A stretch of 64,000 nt of DNA from Pseudomonas allokribbensis (GTDB lineage: Bacteria; Pseudomonadota; Gammaproteobacteria; Pseudomonadales; Pseudomonadaceae). Under the pieces are notes generated by a model, which saw only the letters and a list, made by a program, of their open reading frames with translations, made no database searches and had not been told where the DNA came from. A program made the translations under genes and the position numbers. The stretch is taken from contig NZ_CP062252.1 of assembly GCF_014863605.1 (NCBI RefSeq), forward strand, positions 1,311,001 through 1,375,000, written 5' to 3'. Shown piece by piece: positions 43,395 to 51,212 of the stretch; positions within the stretch are counted from its first letter, which is position 1, and each line of letters opens with the position of its first letter.

Positions 43395-43976
43395 ATGTCG
43401 TGGATGCCACCCAAGCATGACCTGTTGTCGCCGATCACCGGTGACGACGGCTCGCAGATCGAATCGATCCAGCTCAAGCCCCTGTTCTACGCCGCCCAGA
43501 AAGACGCGCTGGAACGCGCCGGCGACGACGAAGACGATCAGTTCTTCGAACTGGCGCTGCTGGCCACCGGGTTGTCGGTCAAGGAACTCGATCAGCTCAA
43601 GCGTCCGGACTACGTGACCATTGCGCAGTACGTGCACGAGATGTCGACCCGTCCGGCGTCGTACTTTCTCGACCAGGTCGAAGACGCGGAAAAAACCGAC
43701 GATCCCGACCAGGTGCAACTGCTGCAACCGCTCGCCGTCACCGGCCGCACCGTGACCTCGCTGAGCCTGGAAATGCCGGTGCTGCGCGCGACCAAAGTGA
43801 TGAAGAAACTGAAAACGGCCAAGGAACGCGCCGAGTTCATCACCGCCCATTGCACCGGTCTGATGATCCCCGATCTGGCCCTGATGACCGTCCCGGACTG
43901 GACGCAATTGCAGGTGCGCATCGACGATTTTTTAAACCAGCCGGCGGCCTTCTTTCAGAGCGCGACATCGAAGTAA
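43395..43976 (+). CDS. Tail assembly chaperone, P2 gpE-like (0-frame product)
   Basis: This protein helps polymerise the tube around the tape measure. It has 193 residues in the normal frame. A slippery heptamer T_TTT_TTA at 43928-43934 sits near its end in the right phase for a -1 shift, giving a longer E-E' product. Known E proteins (P2, 91 residues) are shorter, so this copy has a longer N-terminal part, with acidic stretches such as AGDDEDDQFF. The tape measure gene follows after the E' frame, the standard arrangement. Confidence 0.88.
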   Translation: MSWMPPKHDLLSPITGDDGSQIESIQLKPLFYAAQKDALERAGDDEDDQFFELALLATGLSVKELDQLKRPDYVTIAQYVHEMSTRPASYFLDQVEDAEKTDDPDQVQLLQPLAVTGRTVTSLSLEMPVLRATKVMKKLKTAKERAEFITAHCTGLMIPDLALMTVPDWTQLQVRIDDFLNQPAAFFQSATSK

Positions 43977-44098
43977 TCCTCGATATCGTGCCGCTCATTT
44001 ACCCGGTAAGTGAGGCGGAAATTCTGGAGTGGGACGCCGAAAAGGCGTTGCGCCGCTACGACATAGCGATCACTCGCCTTGGCGTGAAACAGGAGTAG
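43928..44098 (+). CDS. E' extension reached by -1 ribosomal frameshifting
   Basis: The -1 frame is open from the slippery heptamer T_TTT_TTA (43928-43934) to the TAG at 44096-44098, adding 54 codons (KPAGGLLSERDIEVILDIVP to ITRLGVKQE). The fusion product would have about 234 residues. P2 makes its E+E' protein in the same way. An internal ATG at 43850 in this frame has no support as a start. Confidence 0.85.
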   Translation, partial: FFKPAGGLLSERDIEVILDIVPLIYPVSEAEILEWDAEKALRRYDIAITRLGVKQE

Positions 44099-44104
44099 AG
44101 CGGC

Positions 44105-46429
44105 ATGGCAGACGGTAGCTATTCGCTGACATTCACCGAGGTCGACCAACAAGCCCAGGCGTTGAACACGGCCAGTAAAATGGCCAGCCTGATGTCCCCC
44201 GCATCGAGCATGCAGGGCGCCGATGCAGCATCGGCCAATATTGTGTCGGACTTGAGTCTTTCGGGCGCCTTCGCAGGCCTGGGGCTGGCACTGGCGGATT
44301 CCACCGCCGAGCTTCGCCGATTGACGAGCGAACAGGTTCAGCTCAGAGATGTGTTGAGCACGATCCACGGTGTGCTGGTATCGCAGCGCTCATTGCAACA
44401 AGCCATGAATGATCGACAGGCCCAGCCCGGCCCTGTTGCCGGTATGGGGTCTGGAGTGCCTTCAGCGAATCCTGACAAGGATGCGCTGAAGGATCTTCGG
44501 CCCGCCATCAGCTTTGATACCGCGATGGCAAAGCTGGAAACGGTCGTCGGGTTCAAAGGCGATGAACGCCGAACATTTGGCATTGCGCTGGAGCAAATGG
44601 CCACCGAGTCCAAGGTGGCTGCCGGTGGCAGCACCATGCTTGATCTTGCAGGTGTCGGTTACGCCGCTGTCAAAGCCGGGGTCGGCAATGATCATGTAAA
44701 TGACAAAGGCGAACTGGATAGCGGCGCCAGACAAAAAGATGTGCTGGAGTTCACACGGGACACGGGCGTCACGGCGACAGCGTTTGGAATGAAGGCTGCG
44801 GATACGGCCGATCTATTGATCGGCTGGCGCACGTCGATGAGTCTCAATCGCGCGCAAACCCTCGATCTCGCTGATGCAACCAGTCTGCTCGGAAGCCGGT
44901 TGAGTGCCTCGGAGGCTGACATCGGCTCGATTCTCAGCAACTACGGTGCTTCTGCAAAAGGTGCCGGGATGACTCCCGAGCAGGCAGCAGCGTTTTCTGC
45001 GGCGTTGCTCAATGCGGGGGTCAACCGGGCGGATGCCGGTGTGGCCTTCGAGAAAATCACCACGACGGTGGCGCTGGGAGACAAAGCTTCGCCCGCTCAG
45101 CGAGCTGCACTCACTGAACTGAAGCTCGACCCCAAAGCGCTGGCCGAGCAGATGAAAGGCGATGCCCCGGGCGCCATTCTCAAAGTGCTGGAGGCGTTGA
45201 AGACACAATCGCCTGATCGGCAGTCCGAGTTGGCCATGACGCTGTTTTCGGTCGACCAGCCCGTGATCAAAATGCTGCAGAACACCGGGGATGTGAAACG
45301 CTCCTTCGATCTGGTGGCTGATAAAAAACAGTACGCCAGTTCCGAGCTTGGCGAAAAGGCCAGTGCGGTCAATGAGACTGCCCGTATTCAATCGCAGACA
45401 TCGCAAGCGCACATCAACGGCTTCAATGCGCAAAAGGATCGCCTTTATACCTCCGCCGGCGATACGGTGTTGCCATCCTTCAACGCTGTTGCCGACACCG
45501 CAGCCAAGGCCGCCGGTGGTTTGAGCGGGTTGGCGGAACAGTATCCAACACTCACGGCGGCGCTGGTCCTGAGTATTGCCGGGATCAGGTCCATTGCACC
45601 GCTGGGCAAGATGTACGCCGGTGCTGCGGGCTGGGTGAAGGATACCGTTGGCACGCTACAGGGGGCTTACGGCAAAGCGGTCAGCGTAGCCGGCAGTATC
45701 CGAACGGGAGCCGGCACCCTGGCCGGCAGTATCCGAACGGGAGCCGGCACCCTGGCCGGCAGTATCCGAACGAGAGCCGGCACTCTGGCCACCAGGACCG
45801 AGCCGCTGAGAGCAGCGGCTGTCAGTCGAATCGGTTACATGAGATCCGCTGCCGGCCGCAGCATGATCAGTCGAGGTGCCCGATTCGGTCGGATCGCCGG
45901 TCCACTGAGCATGCCGCTGACAATGGTCGAAGCCGGTCTCAAAGTCGTCGAAGGCGTGGCCGAGAACGATACAAAAAAAGTCGCCGGAGGCGTAGGTATG
46001 GCGGCGGGAGGCCTGGCTGGCGGATATGCCGGCGCGAGCATCGGCGCCACGATCGGTACGTTCATCCTTCCCGGCGTCGGTACGTTGATTGGTGGTGCCC
46101 TGGGCGGTGCCATCGGGAGTTTTTACGGCAGTCAGGAAGGGGAGGCGCTGGGTGAAAGGCTTGCGACACCGGCCCCTGACAAGTTGGCACCACCTGCAGA
46201 AGTCAGCGCAGGCCTGAGCAGTGTGCAAGCACAAAATCAATCCAGCGCGAATGTCACCTACGCCCCGGCGTTTCACTTCAGCGGCGGCGATCTGGCCAGC
46301 GTTGAAAAGGTGAGCGCCATGGTCGCGCAGGTCATGCAGACGCATTTCACCTCTGACTTCACGCCGTTGATGAGTACTAACCCCCTCGGCACACGCCGTG
46401 ACGCAGCCCTGACCGATGGAGTCGCCTGA
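44105..46429 (+). CDS. Tail tape measure protein, P2 gpT-like
   Basis: This protein sets tail length. It has 774 residues, against 815 in P2. The N-terminal part is long and helical; membrane-like and Gly/Ala-rich segments lie near 480-500 and 640-700 (GGVGMAAGGLAGGYAGASIG). A tandem repeat of 11 residues (SIRTGAGTLAG) is present three times near 530-562, encoded by a 33-bp DNA repeat. It begins 7 bases after the E' stop. It shares no visible sequence with the second tape measure at 51212. Confidence 0.92.
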   Translation: MADGSYSLTFTEVDQQAQALNTASKMASLMSPASSMQGADAASANIVSDLSLSGAFAGLGLALADSTAELRRLTSEQVQLRDVLSTIHGVLVSQRSLQQAMNDRQAQPGPVAGMGSGVPSANPDKDALKDLRPAISFDTAMAKLETVVGFKGDERRTFGIALEQMATESKVAAGGSTMLDLAGVGYAAVKAGVGNDHVNDKGELDSGARQKDVLEFTRDTGVTATAFGMKAADTADLLIGWRTSMSLNRAQTLDLADATSLLGSRLSASEADIGSILSNYGASAKGAGMTPEQAAAFSAALLNAGVNRADAGVAFEKITTTVALGDKASPAQRAALTELKLDPKALAEQMKGDAPGAILKVLEALKTQSPDRQSELAMTLFSVDQPVIKMLQNTGDVKRSFDLVADKKQYASSELGEKASAVNETARIQSQTSQAHINGFNAQKDRLYTSAGDTVLPSFNAVADTAAKAAGGLSGLAEQYPTLTAALVLSIAGIRSIAPLGKMYAGAAGWVKDTVGTLQGAYGKAVSVAGSIRTGAGTLAGSIRTGAGTLAGSIRTRAGTLATRTEPLRAAAVSRIGYMRSAAGRSMISRGARFGRIAGPLSMPLTMVEAGLKVVEGVAENDTKKVAGGVGMAAGGLAGGYAGASIGATIGTFILPGVGTLIGGALGGAIGSFYGSQEGEALGERLATPAPDKLAPPAEVSAGLSSVQAQNQSSANVTYAPAFHFSGGDLASVEKVSAMVAQVMQTHFTSDFTPLMSTNPLGTRRDAALTDGVA
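45692..45790 (+). repeat. 33-bp tandem repeat, three units, in tape measure gene
   Basis: Units at 45692-45724, 45725-45757 and 45758-45790. The first two are identical and the third differs by a few bases. Each encodes 11 residues (GSIRTGAGTLA phase), so unit gain or loss would keep the frame and change tail length slightly. Confidence 0.9.
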
Positions 46430-46812
46430 TGAAACAACAAATGGCACTGGGCAGTTTCATCTTTGGCCTGTCCCGCGGTTTTGCCTACAGCAGTTTTCTG
46501 CGCAAGTCCGACGGCGGCTGGACGGAGCTGCAGATTCTCACCAGCAAACCCAAGTCCCATCAAATCGGACAGAAACCCGAAACCCTGACCATCACCGGCA
46601 AATCAATGTACGCGGTGGCCATGGATCGGCTGGATGAGCTGCGGGCGCTGCAAGCCCTTCGTGTGCCGCTGCCGCTGATTGATGGCATCGGCCGAAACTG
46701 GGGCCTGTGGCGAATCACCACGGTTCAGGAAACCCAGACCTGCATCATCGATGATGGTACGGCGATGGTGGTCGACTGGACCCTCGAATTGGCGGAGTTC
46801 AACAATGCGTAA
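46429..46812 (+). CDS. Tail protein, P2 gpU-like
   Basis: The 127-residue protein begins KQQMALGSFIFGLSRGFAYSS, a typical gpU start, and has the ending VVDWTLELAEFNN. gpU is a tail completion protein at the head-proximal end. Its start overlaps the tape measure stop and its end overlaps the gpX start. Confidence 0.92.
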   Translation: MKQQMALGSFIFGLSRGFAYSSFLRKSDGGWTELQILTSKPKSHQIGQKPETLTITGKSMYAVAMDRLDELRALQALRVPLPLIDGIGRNWGLWRITTVQETQTCIIDDGTAMVVDWTLELAEFNNA

Positions 46813-47017
46813 GGTACGAAGCGTGGCCGGCGATTCGGTGAATCTGTTGCTTTACCGCGAAACCGGTCGCTGTGATGACACAGCCGAAGAGGCCCTGTGG
46901 AAACTCAACTCGACCCTGGCCGAACAGGGCCCGGTCCTGCCGGCAGGTGTCTGGGTGACACTGCCGGAACTCGACAGCCGACCCGCCGCGATCAAACCGG
47001 TTCTGGCCTGGGATTAA
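46805..47017 (+). CDS. Tail protein, P2 gpX-like
   Basis: The 70-residue protein runs MRKVRSVAGDSVNLLLYRE to LPELDSRPAAIKPVLAWD. gpX proteins are small LysM-like tail proteins, and the ending ITLPEL...VSLWD is typical. It overlaps gpU by 8 bases. The longer frame from 46679 lies inside gpU and is rejected. Confidence 0.9.
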   Translation: MRKVRSVAGDSVNLLLYRETGRCDDTAEEALWKLNSTLAEQGPVLPAGVWVTLPELDSRPAAIKPVLAWD

Positions 47018-47026
47018 GGAGGCTGC

Positions 47027-48055
47027 ATGGCACAGGGATTCACGCCGACGATTGAAATCTACGGGGCCCACGAGGCCCTGCTGAATCAGCGCCTGATCAG
47101 TTGGGAACACATTGATGCCGCCGGAATGGAGTCCGATCAACTGACGCTGGTGATCGATCTGGAAGGCCTTGAAGGCTTGCCGACCCTGGGCGGAAAAATT
47201 GGTTTGCGGGTCGGCTATCTGGAGTCCAGTCTGGTCGACAAGGGCCAGTTCAGGATCACTCGACTGACACCGACGCTGTTCCCGCTGCGTCTGACGCTGG
47301 TCGCTACGGCCGCGCCTTTCAGTGGCAAGGACGAGACGGGATTCAGGGAGCGACGCACGGCCAGCCACGGGCCCACAACCCTTGGTGAACTGTTTGGCAA
47401 ACTGGTCTCGCCGCACGGCTTTTCGCCGCGCGTCGATCCCGAACTGGCGTTGATCAGGATTGCTCATGTCGACCAGTCGAACGAAACCGACATGGGCTTC
47501 ATCACGCGAATGGCGCGCAAATATGACGCGATTGCCAAACCCGTCAACGAACTCTACGTATTGGCGAAACCGGCGCAGCTCAAAAACTTTTCAGGCCAGG
47601 TGATCCCGGACGTCAGGCTGTCGGTGACCAGCAACAATCGGCCGGGCGATCACGCCTTCATCAGCGCCACGCTGGAAGAGACTGCCCAAACCCAGAATCA
47701 GGGTTGTAAAACCTGCTGCTGGGACCTTAATACCGGCAAGCAGGTGGAGGTCAAAACCGGCAAGGCACCCTACAAGGTCGTTCGCCAGAAGCAGGCCAGT
47801 GTGGAAGAAGCCAAAGCCATCGGCGAAGCCGAAGTGCGCAAGATGCTGCGCGAGAAATACAAGCTGAAGGTCACTTGCCCGGGTGATCCGCTGCTGGTGG
47901 CCGAAGGTCTGTTGGTGCTCGATGACACCTGGCCGGACTTCATGCGCGGCCGCTGGTCGATTGAAAAAGTCACCGCCAGTGGCAAGCGCGAAGAAAGCTA
48001 TCGCTGCCTGATCGAAGCGAAGGGCCTGGATCCCCACGCGAAAGCCAAGGACTGA
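47027..48055 (+). CDS. Tail protein, P2 gpD-like
   Basis: This is the hub protein connecting tube and spike (gp27-like family); in P2 it is named the late control protein D. It has 342 residues. The opening QGFTPTIEIYGAHEALLNQRLISWEHIDAAG and the segment FIIRMARKYDAIAKPVN are typical. AGGAGG precedes the ATG. It closes the P2-like module; no endolysin follows, and the Mu-like module begins 61 bases later on the same strand. Confidence 0.92.
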   Translation: MAQGFTPTIEIYGAHEALLNQRLISWEHIDAAGMESDQLTLVIDLEGLEGLPTLGGKIGLRVGYLESSLVDKGQFRITRLTPTLFPLRLTLVATAAPFSGKDETGFRERRTASHGPTTLGELFGKLVSPHGFSPRVDPELALIRIAHVDQSNETDMGFITRMARKYDAIAKPVNELYVLAKPAQLKNFSGQVIPDVRLSVTSNNRPGDHAFISATLEETAQTQNQGCKTCCWDLNTGKQVEVKTGKAPYKVVRQKQASVEEAKAIGEAEVRKMLREKYKLKVTCPGDPLLVAEGLLVLDDTWPDFMRGRWSIEKVTASGKREESYRCLIEAKGLDPHAKAKD

Positions 48056-48116
48056 TCCTCCGATCTCACCGCCACACGCATCACTGTGGCCACTCACACA
48101 TCCTGGAACGCTCCCC

Positions 48117-48701
48117 ATGAAGATCTCCCCGATCCTCACGCAGCTGCGTGCGCAATGCCCAAGCCTTGCCGGCCACATCGCCGTCGGAGTCGACCTGGCG
48201 CTTCTGCAAGGCAACCCGAATCTGCCGATGCCCTCGGCCCACGTTTTACCGCTGGCCGATCTGGCCAGCGCCAGCACCGCACAGAACTCTGCCAGCCAGC
48301 CGATCCGCGACCGCTTCGAAATCATCCTGGTGCTTGATGCCACGGACGCCACAAAAGCGCTGGATCTGTTGCACGACCTGCGCGCCGAAGTGTGGCGGGC
48401 GCTGGTGGGTTTCAAGCCCGGTTCCGACTACAGCGCCATCGTTTATGACGGCGGCGAAACGGTCTCGATCAACAGCAGCCGCGCGTTCTACCGGCTGCGC
48501 TTTTTTGCCGAGTTCCAGCTGGGCCGCAATCTGCCAAGTCAGCCTGCGGAGAGTTGGCACGAACGTGAACTGGACGGTTTGTCGTCCTTTACCGGGGTCA
48601 CCGTGCGGGTCGATGCGATCGACCCGGCCGACCCCAACCTGAAACACCCGGGCCCTGACGGGCGCGTGGAAATGACTTTCTCTGGAGACGTAACCCCATG
48701 A
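48117..48701 (+). CDS. Mu gp37-like tail protein, probable tail terminator
   Basis: The 194-residue protein stands first in the second tail module, directly before gp38 and sheath L, the place of gp37 in phage Mu. It has the stretch DRFEIILVLDATDATKALDLLHDLRAEVWRALVGF, typical of tail terminator proteins. The start overlaps nothing; its stop overlaps the next gene by 4 bases (ATGA). Confidence 0.85.
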   Translation: MKISPILTQLRAQCPSLAGHIAVGVDLALLQGNPNLPMPSAHVLPLADLASASTAQNSASQPIRDRFEIILVLDATDATKALDLLHDLRAEVWRALVGFKPGSDYSAIVYDGGETVSINSSRAFYRLRFFAEFQLGRNLPSQPAESWHERELDGLSSFTGVTVRVDAIDPADPNLKHPGPDGRVEMTFSGDVTP

Positions 48702-48877
48702 GCAACCGCATCACCGTAGTGCCGGCCGCTGGCCGTGCCGTGCCGGACCCGGAAGCAGGCGACCTGCTGCCACTGGAAGGCCGTGAAGTGCTGGACAGCG
48801 CCTGGTGGCGCCGGCGTCTGGCCGACGGCGATATCACCCTCAAAACCGCAACAGCTAAACAAAAGGGAGCCAAATAA
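48698..48877 (+). CDS. Mu gp38-like small protein (DUF2635 type)
   Basis: The 59-residue protein is basic and contains PAAGRAVPDPEAGDLLP and SAWWRRRLADGDI, the pattern of DUF2635 proteins found before Mu-like sheath genes. It overlaps gp37 by 4 bases and its stop shares one base with the sheath start (TAATG). It is the counterpart of the small gene before the other sheath. Function unknown. Confidence 0.85.
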   Translation: MSNRITVVPAAGRAVPDPEAGDLLPLEGREVLDSAWWRRRLADGDITLKTATAKQKGAK

Positions 48878-50373
48878 TGGCGATCGGATTCAGCAACATT
48901 CCTGCGGACATTCGTGTACCGCTGTTCTATGCCGAAATGGACAACTCGGCCGCCAATAGCGCGTCCTCGTCCATGCGCCGCCTGATCGTGGCGCAGGTCA
49001 ACGACAACATCGCTCCGAGCGAAGTTGGCAAACTGGTGCTGGTTTCCAGCGTGGCACTGGCCAAGAGCATTGGCGGCCAGGGTTCGATGCTGGCGTCCAT
49101 GTACGAGACCTTCCGTAAGGCCGACCCGATCGGTGAGATCTGGTGCCTGCCGCTGCACAACGCCACCGGTGCCATCGCCAAAGGCGTGCTGACCCTGACC
49201 GGCACCGCGACTCAGGCTGGCGTGCTCAACCTGTATGTCGGCGGCGTCCGTGTACAGGCCACCGTGGTCAACGGTGCCACTGCTGCCCAGGCGGCCACCG
49301 CCCTGGCACAGAAAATCAACGCCACCGCCGATCTGCCGGTGAGCGCTGCCGCTGCTGAAGGTGTGGTCACCCTGAACGCCAAATGGACCGGCGAGAGCGG
49401 CAACGACATCAGCCTGCAATTCAATCGCCTGGGCAAGAGCAACGGCGAAGAAACCCCGGCCGGTCTGACCACCGCCATCACCGCCATGACCGGCGGCGTC
49501 GGTGTACCGGATCAAGTGGCTGCCGTTGCGGCATTGGGCGATGAGCCGTTCGAATTCATCACGCTGCCATGGTCCGACCTGGCGACCCTCAACACTTGGC
49601 AAGCGGTGATGGATGACAGCACCGGTCGCTGGTCGTGGGCCAAGCAACTGTTCGGTCACGTCTACAGCGCCAAACGCGGCACCGTCGGCACTCTGGTGGC
49701 AGCCGGTCAGGCGCGCAATGACCAGCACATGACCATTCAGGCGCTGGAGCCGGGCGTTCCGCAACCAGTATGGGTACAAGCTGCAGCACTGGCTGCGCGC
49801 ACGTCGGTGTTCATCTCGGCTGACGCCAGCCGTCCGACCCAGAGCGGCAGCCTGCCGGGTGTCGATCCGGCACCGGCCAGCGAGCGTTTCACCCTGACCG
49901 AGCGTCAGTCGCTGCTCAACTACGGCATCGCCACCGCGTACTACGAAGGCGGTTACGTGCGTATCCAGCGCTCGATCACCACCTACCAGAAGAACGCTTA
50001 CGGCCAGGCCGACAACTCGTACCTGGACAGCGAAACCATGCACCAGTCGGCGTTCATCGTGCGTCGTCTGCAAAGCGTGATCACCAGCAAGTACGGTCGC
50101 CACAAACTGGCCTCCGACGGCACCCGTTTCGGCGCCGGCCAGCCGATCGTCACCCCGGCGACCATTCGCGGTGAGCTGATTGCCCAGTACGCCAAGCTCG
50201 AACTGGAAGGCCACGTGGAAAACGCCGAGCTGTTCGCCGAGCACCTGATCGTCGAGCGCGACGTGCAGGACCCGAGCCGCGTGAACGTGCTGTTCCCGCC
50301 TGATTACATCAATGGTCTGCGCGTGTTCGCACTGCTCAACCAGTTCCGTCTGCAGTACGACGACGTCGCCTGA
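48877..50373 (+). CDS. Contractile tail sheath protein, Mu gpL-like
   Basis: The 498 residues match Mu gpL (495). It begins AIGFSNIPADIRVPLFYAEMDNS, typical of the family, and ends DDVA. It is about 110 residues longer than the P2-like sheath at 41641 and not visibly similar to it, which shows that the two tail modules have different ancestors. GGGAG lies just upstream. A terminator-like hairpin follows the stop. Confidence 0.95.
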   Translation: MAIGFSNIPADIRVPLFYAEMDNSAANSASSSMRRLIVAQVNDNIAPSEVGKLVLVSSVALAKSIGGQGSMLASMYETFRKADPIGEIWCLPLHNATGAIAKGVLTLTGTATQAGVLNLYVGGVRVQATVVNGATAAQAATALAQKINATADLPVSAAAAEGVVTLNAKWTGESGNDISLQFNRLGKSNGEETPAGLTTAITAMTGGVGVPDQVAAVAALGDEPFEFITLPWSDLATLNTWQAVMDDSTGRWSWAKQLFGHVYSAKRGTVGTLVAAGQARNDQHMTIQALEPGVPQPVWVQAAALAARTSVFISADASRPTQSGSLPGVDPAPASERFTLTERQSLLNYGIATAYYEGGYVRIQRSITTYQKNAYGQADNSYLDSETMHQSAFIVRRLQSVITSKYGRHKLASDGTRFGAGQPIVTPATIRGELIAQYAKLELEGHVENAELFAEHLIVERDVQDPSRVNVLFPPDYINGLRVFALLNQFRLQYDDVA

Positions 50374-50398
50374 TCGGCCCGTTTGACACTGTGATTTC

Positions 50399-50423
50399 AG
50401 CCCACCTTGCGTGGGCTTTTTAT
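50399..50423 (+). terminator. Hairpin between sheath L and tube M genes
   Basis: AGCCCACC and GGTGGGCT-type arms (AGCCCAC, GTGGGCT) pair around CTTGC and are followed by TTTTTAT. It resembles a terminator but lies inside the tail operon, 25 bases after the sheath stop and 18 before the tube start, so it may attenuate downstream expression. Confidence 0.7.
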
Positions 50424-50440
50424 TTGAAGGGAGTAACACC

Positions 50441-50788
50441 ATGGGTCAACTGATTGCAGGCACCTGCTACGTCAAGGTCGACGGTGCACAACTGACTATC
50501 AATGGCGGCTGCGAAGCCCCGCTGATGGCCGTCAAACGCGAAACCGTCGTACCGGGTTTCTACAAGGAAACCGACATCGCGCCGTCGTTCAAAGTGACTG
50601 CGCTGCACACCGCCGACTTCCCGCTGAAGAAGCTGATCGAAGGCACCGACATCACCGTCACCTGCGAATTCAGCAACGGCAAAGTCTACGTACTGGCCGG
50701 TGCCTACCTGGTCGAAGAGCCAGTCTCCAAAGGCGATGACGCCACCATCGAACTGAAATTCGAAGGCATCAAGGGGACCTGGCAATGA
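50441..50788 (+). CDS. Tail tube protein, Mu gpM-like
   Basis: The 115-residue protein, against 118 in Mu, runs MGQLIAGTCYVKVDGAQLTI and has the ending ELKFEGIKGTWQ. The ATG at 50441 is preferred over the longer frame because GAAGGGAG lies upstream. It follows the sheath gene and overlaps the next gene by 4 bases. Confidence 0.93.
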   Translation: MGQLIAGTCYVKVDGAQLTINGGCEAPLMAVKRETVVPGFYKETDIAPSFKVTALHTADFPLKKLIEGTDITVTCEFSNGKVYVLAGAYLVEEPVSKGDDATIELKFEGIKGTWQ

Positions 50789-51081
50789 GCGGCGCCGTGA
50801 AGCTTCAGGTTGCGATCGAAGCTCACGGCGAGCCCCTGACCGAACTCGTCCTGCGCCGTCCGACGGTGCAGGAGGTACGAGCGATCAAGGCGCTGCCGTA
50901 CAAGATCGACAAGAGCGAAGAGGTCAGCCTCGACATGGACGTGGCGGCCAAATACATCGCCGTGTGCGCCGGCATTCCGCCGTCGTCGGTCAACCAGTTG
51001 GATCTGGCTGACCTCAACGCGCTGAGCTGGGCCGTTGCGAGTTTTTTCATGAGTGCGGCGTCGGAGCCATCACCGACCTGA
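50785..51081 (+). CDS. Tail assembly chaperone, Mu gp41-like (0-frame product)
   Basis: The 98-residue protein precedes the tape measure gene and has the pattern LTELVLRRPTVQEVRAIKA and DYLKLA-like VNQLDLADLNALSWAV. A slippery heptamer T_TTT_TTC at 51042-51048 lies near its end. It would chaperone the tape measure during tube assembly, as lambda gpG does. Confidence 0.88.
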   Translation: MSGAVKLQVAIEAHGEPLTELVLRRPTVQEVRAIKALPYKIDKSEEVSLDMDVAAKYIAVCAGIPPSSVNQLDLADLNALSWAVASFFMSAASEPSPT

Positions 51082-51212
51082 TTTCGGTCGCCTATGACCT
51101 GGCCTGGTTCTGGAAGGTTGACCCCGAACAGATGATGGCCAGGCCACTGGATGTGCTCCGCGAATCGCTGGAGCACGCGCAACGGATCAATGCGATGCAG
51201 CAGGTGCAGTGA
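51042..51212 (+). CDS. gp41 extension reached by -1 ribosomal frameshifting
   Basis: From the heptamer T_TTT_TTC (51042-51048) the -1 frame is open to the TGA at 51210-51212, adding 54 codons (HECGVGAITDLISVAYDLAW to RINAMQQVQ). The fusion would have about 142 residues. Without frameshifting the 131 bases between gp41 and the tape measure would be a gap. The TGA overlaps the tape measure ATG. As recalled, phage Mu itself is reported to use a -2 shift here. Confidence 0.82.
   Translation, partial: FFHECGVGAITDLISVAYDLAWFWKVDPEQMMARPLDVLRESLEHAQRINAMQQVQ

Noticed and set aside
43850..44098. Separate 82-codon gene behind the E chaperone gene
   Set aside because: Its ATG has no ribosome binding site and its first 28 codons overlap E; the slippery heptamer at 43928 explains the frame as the E' extension.
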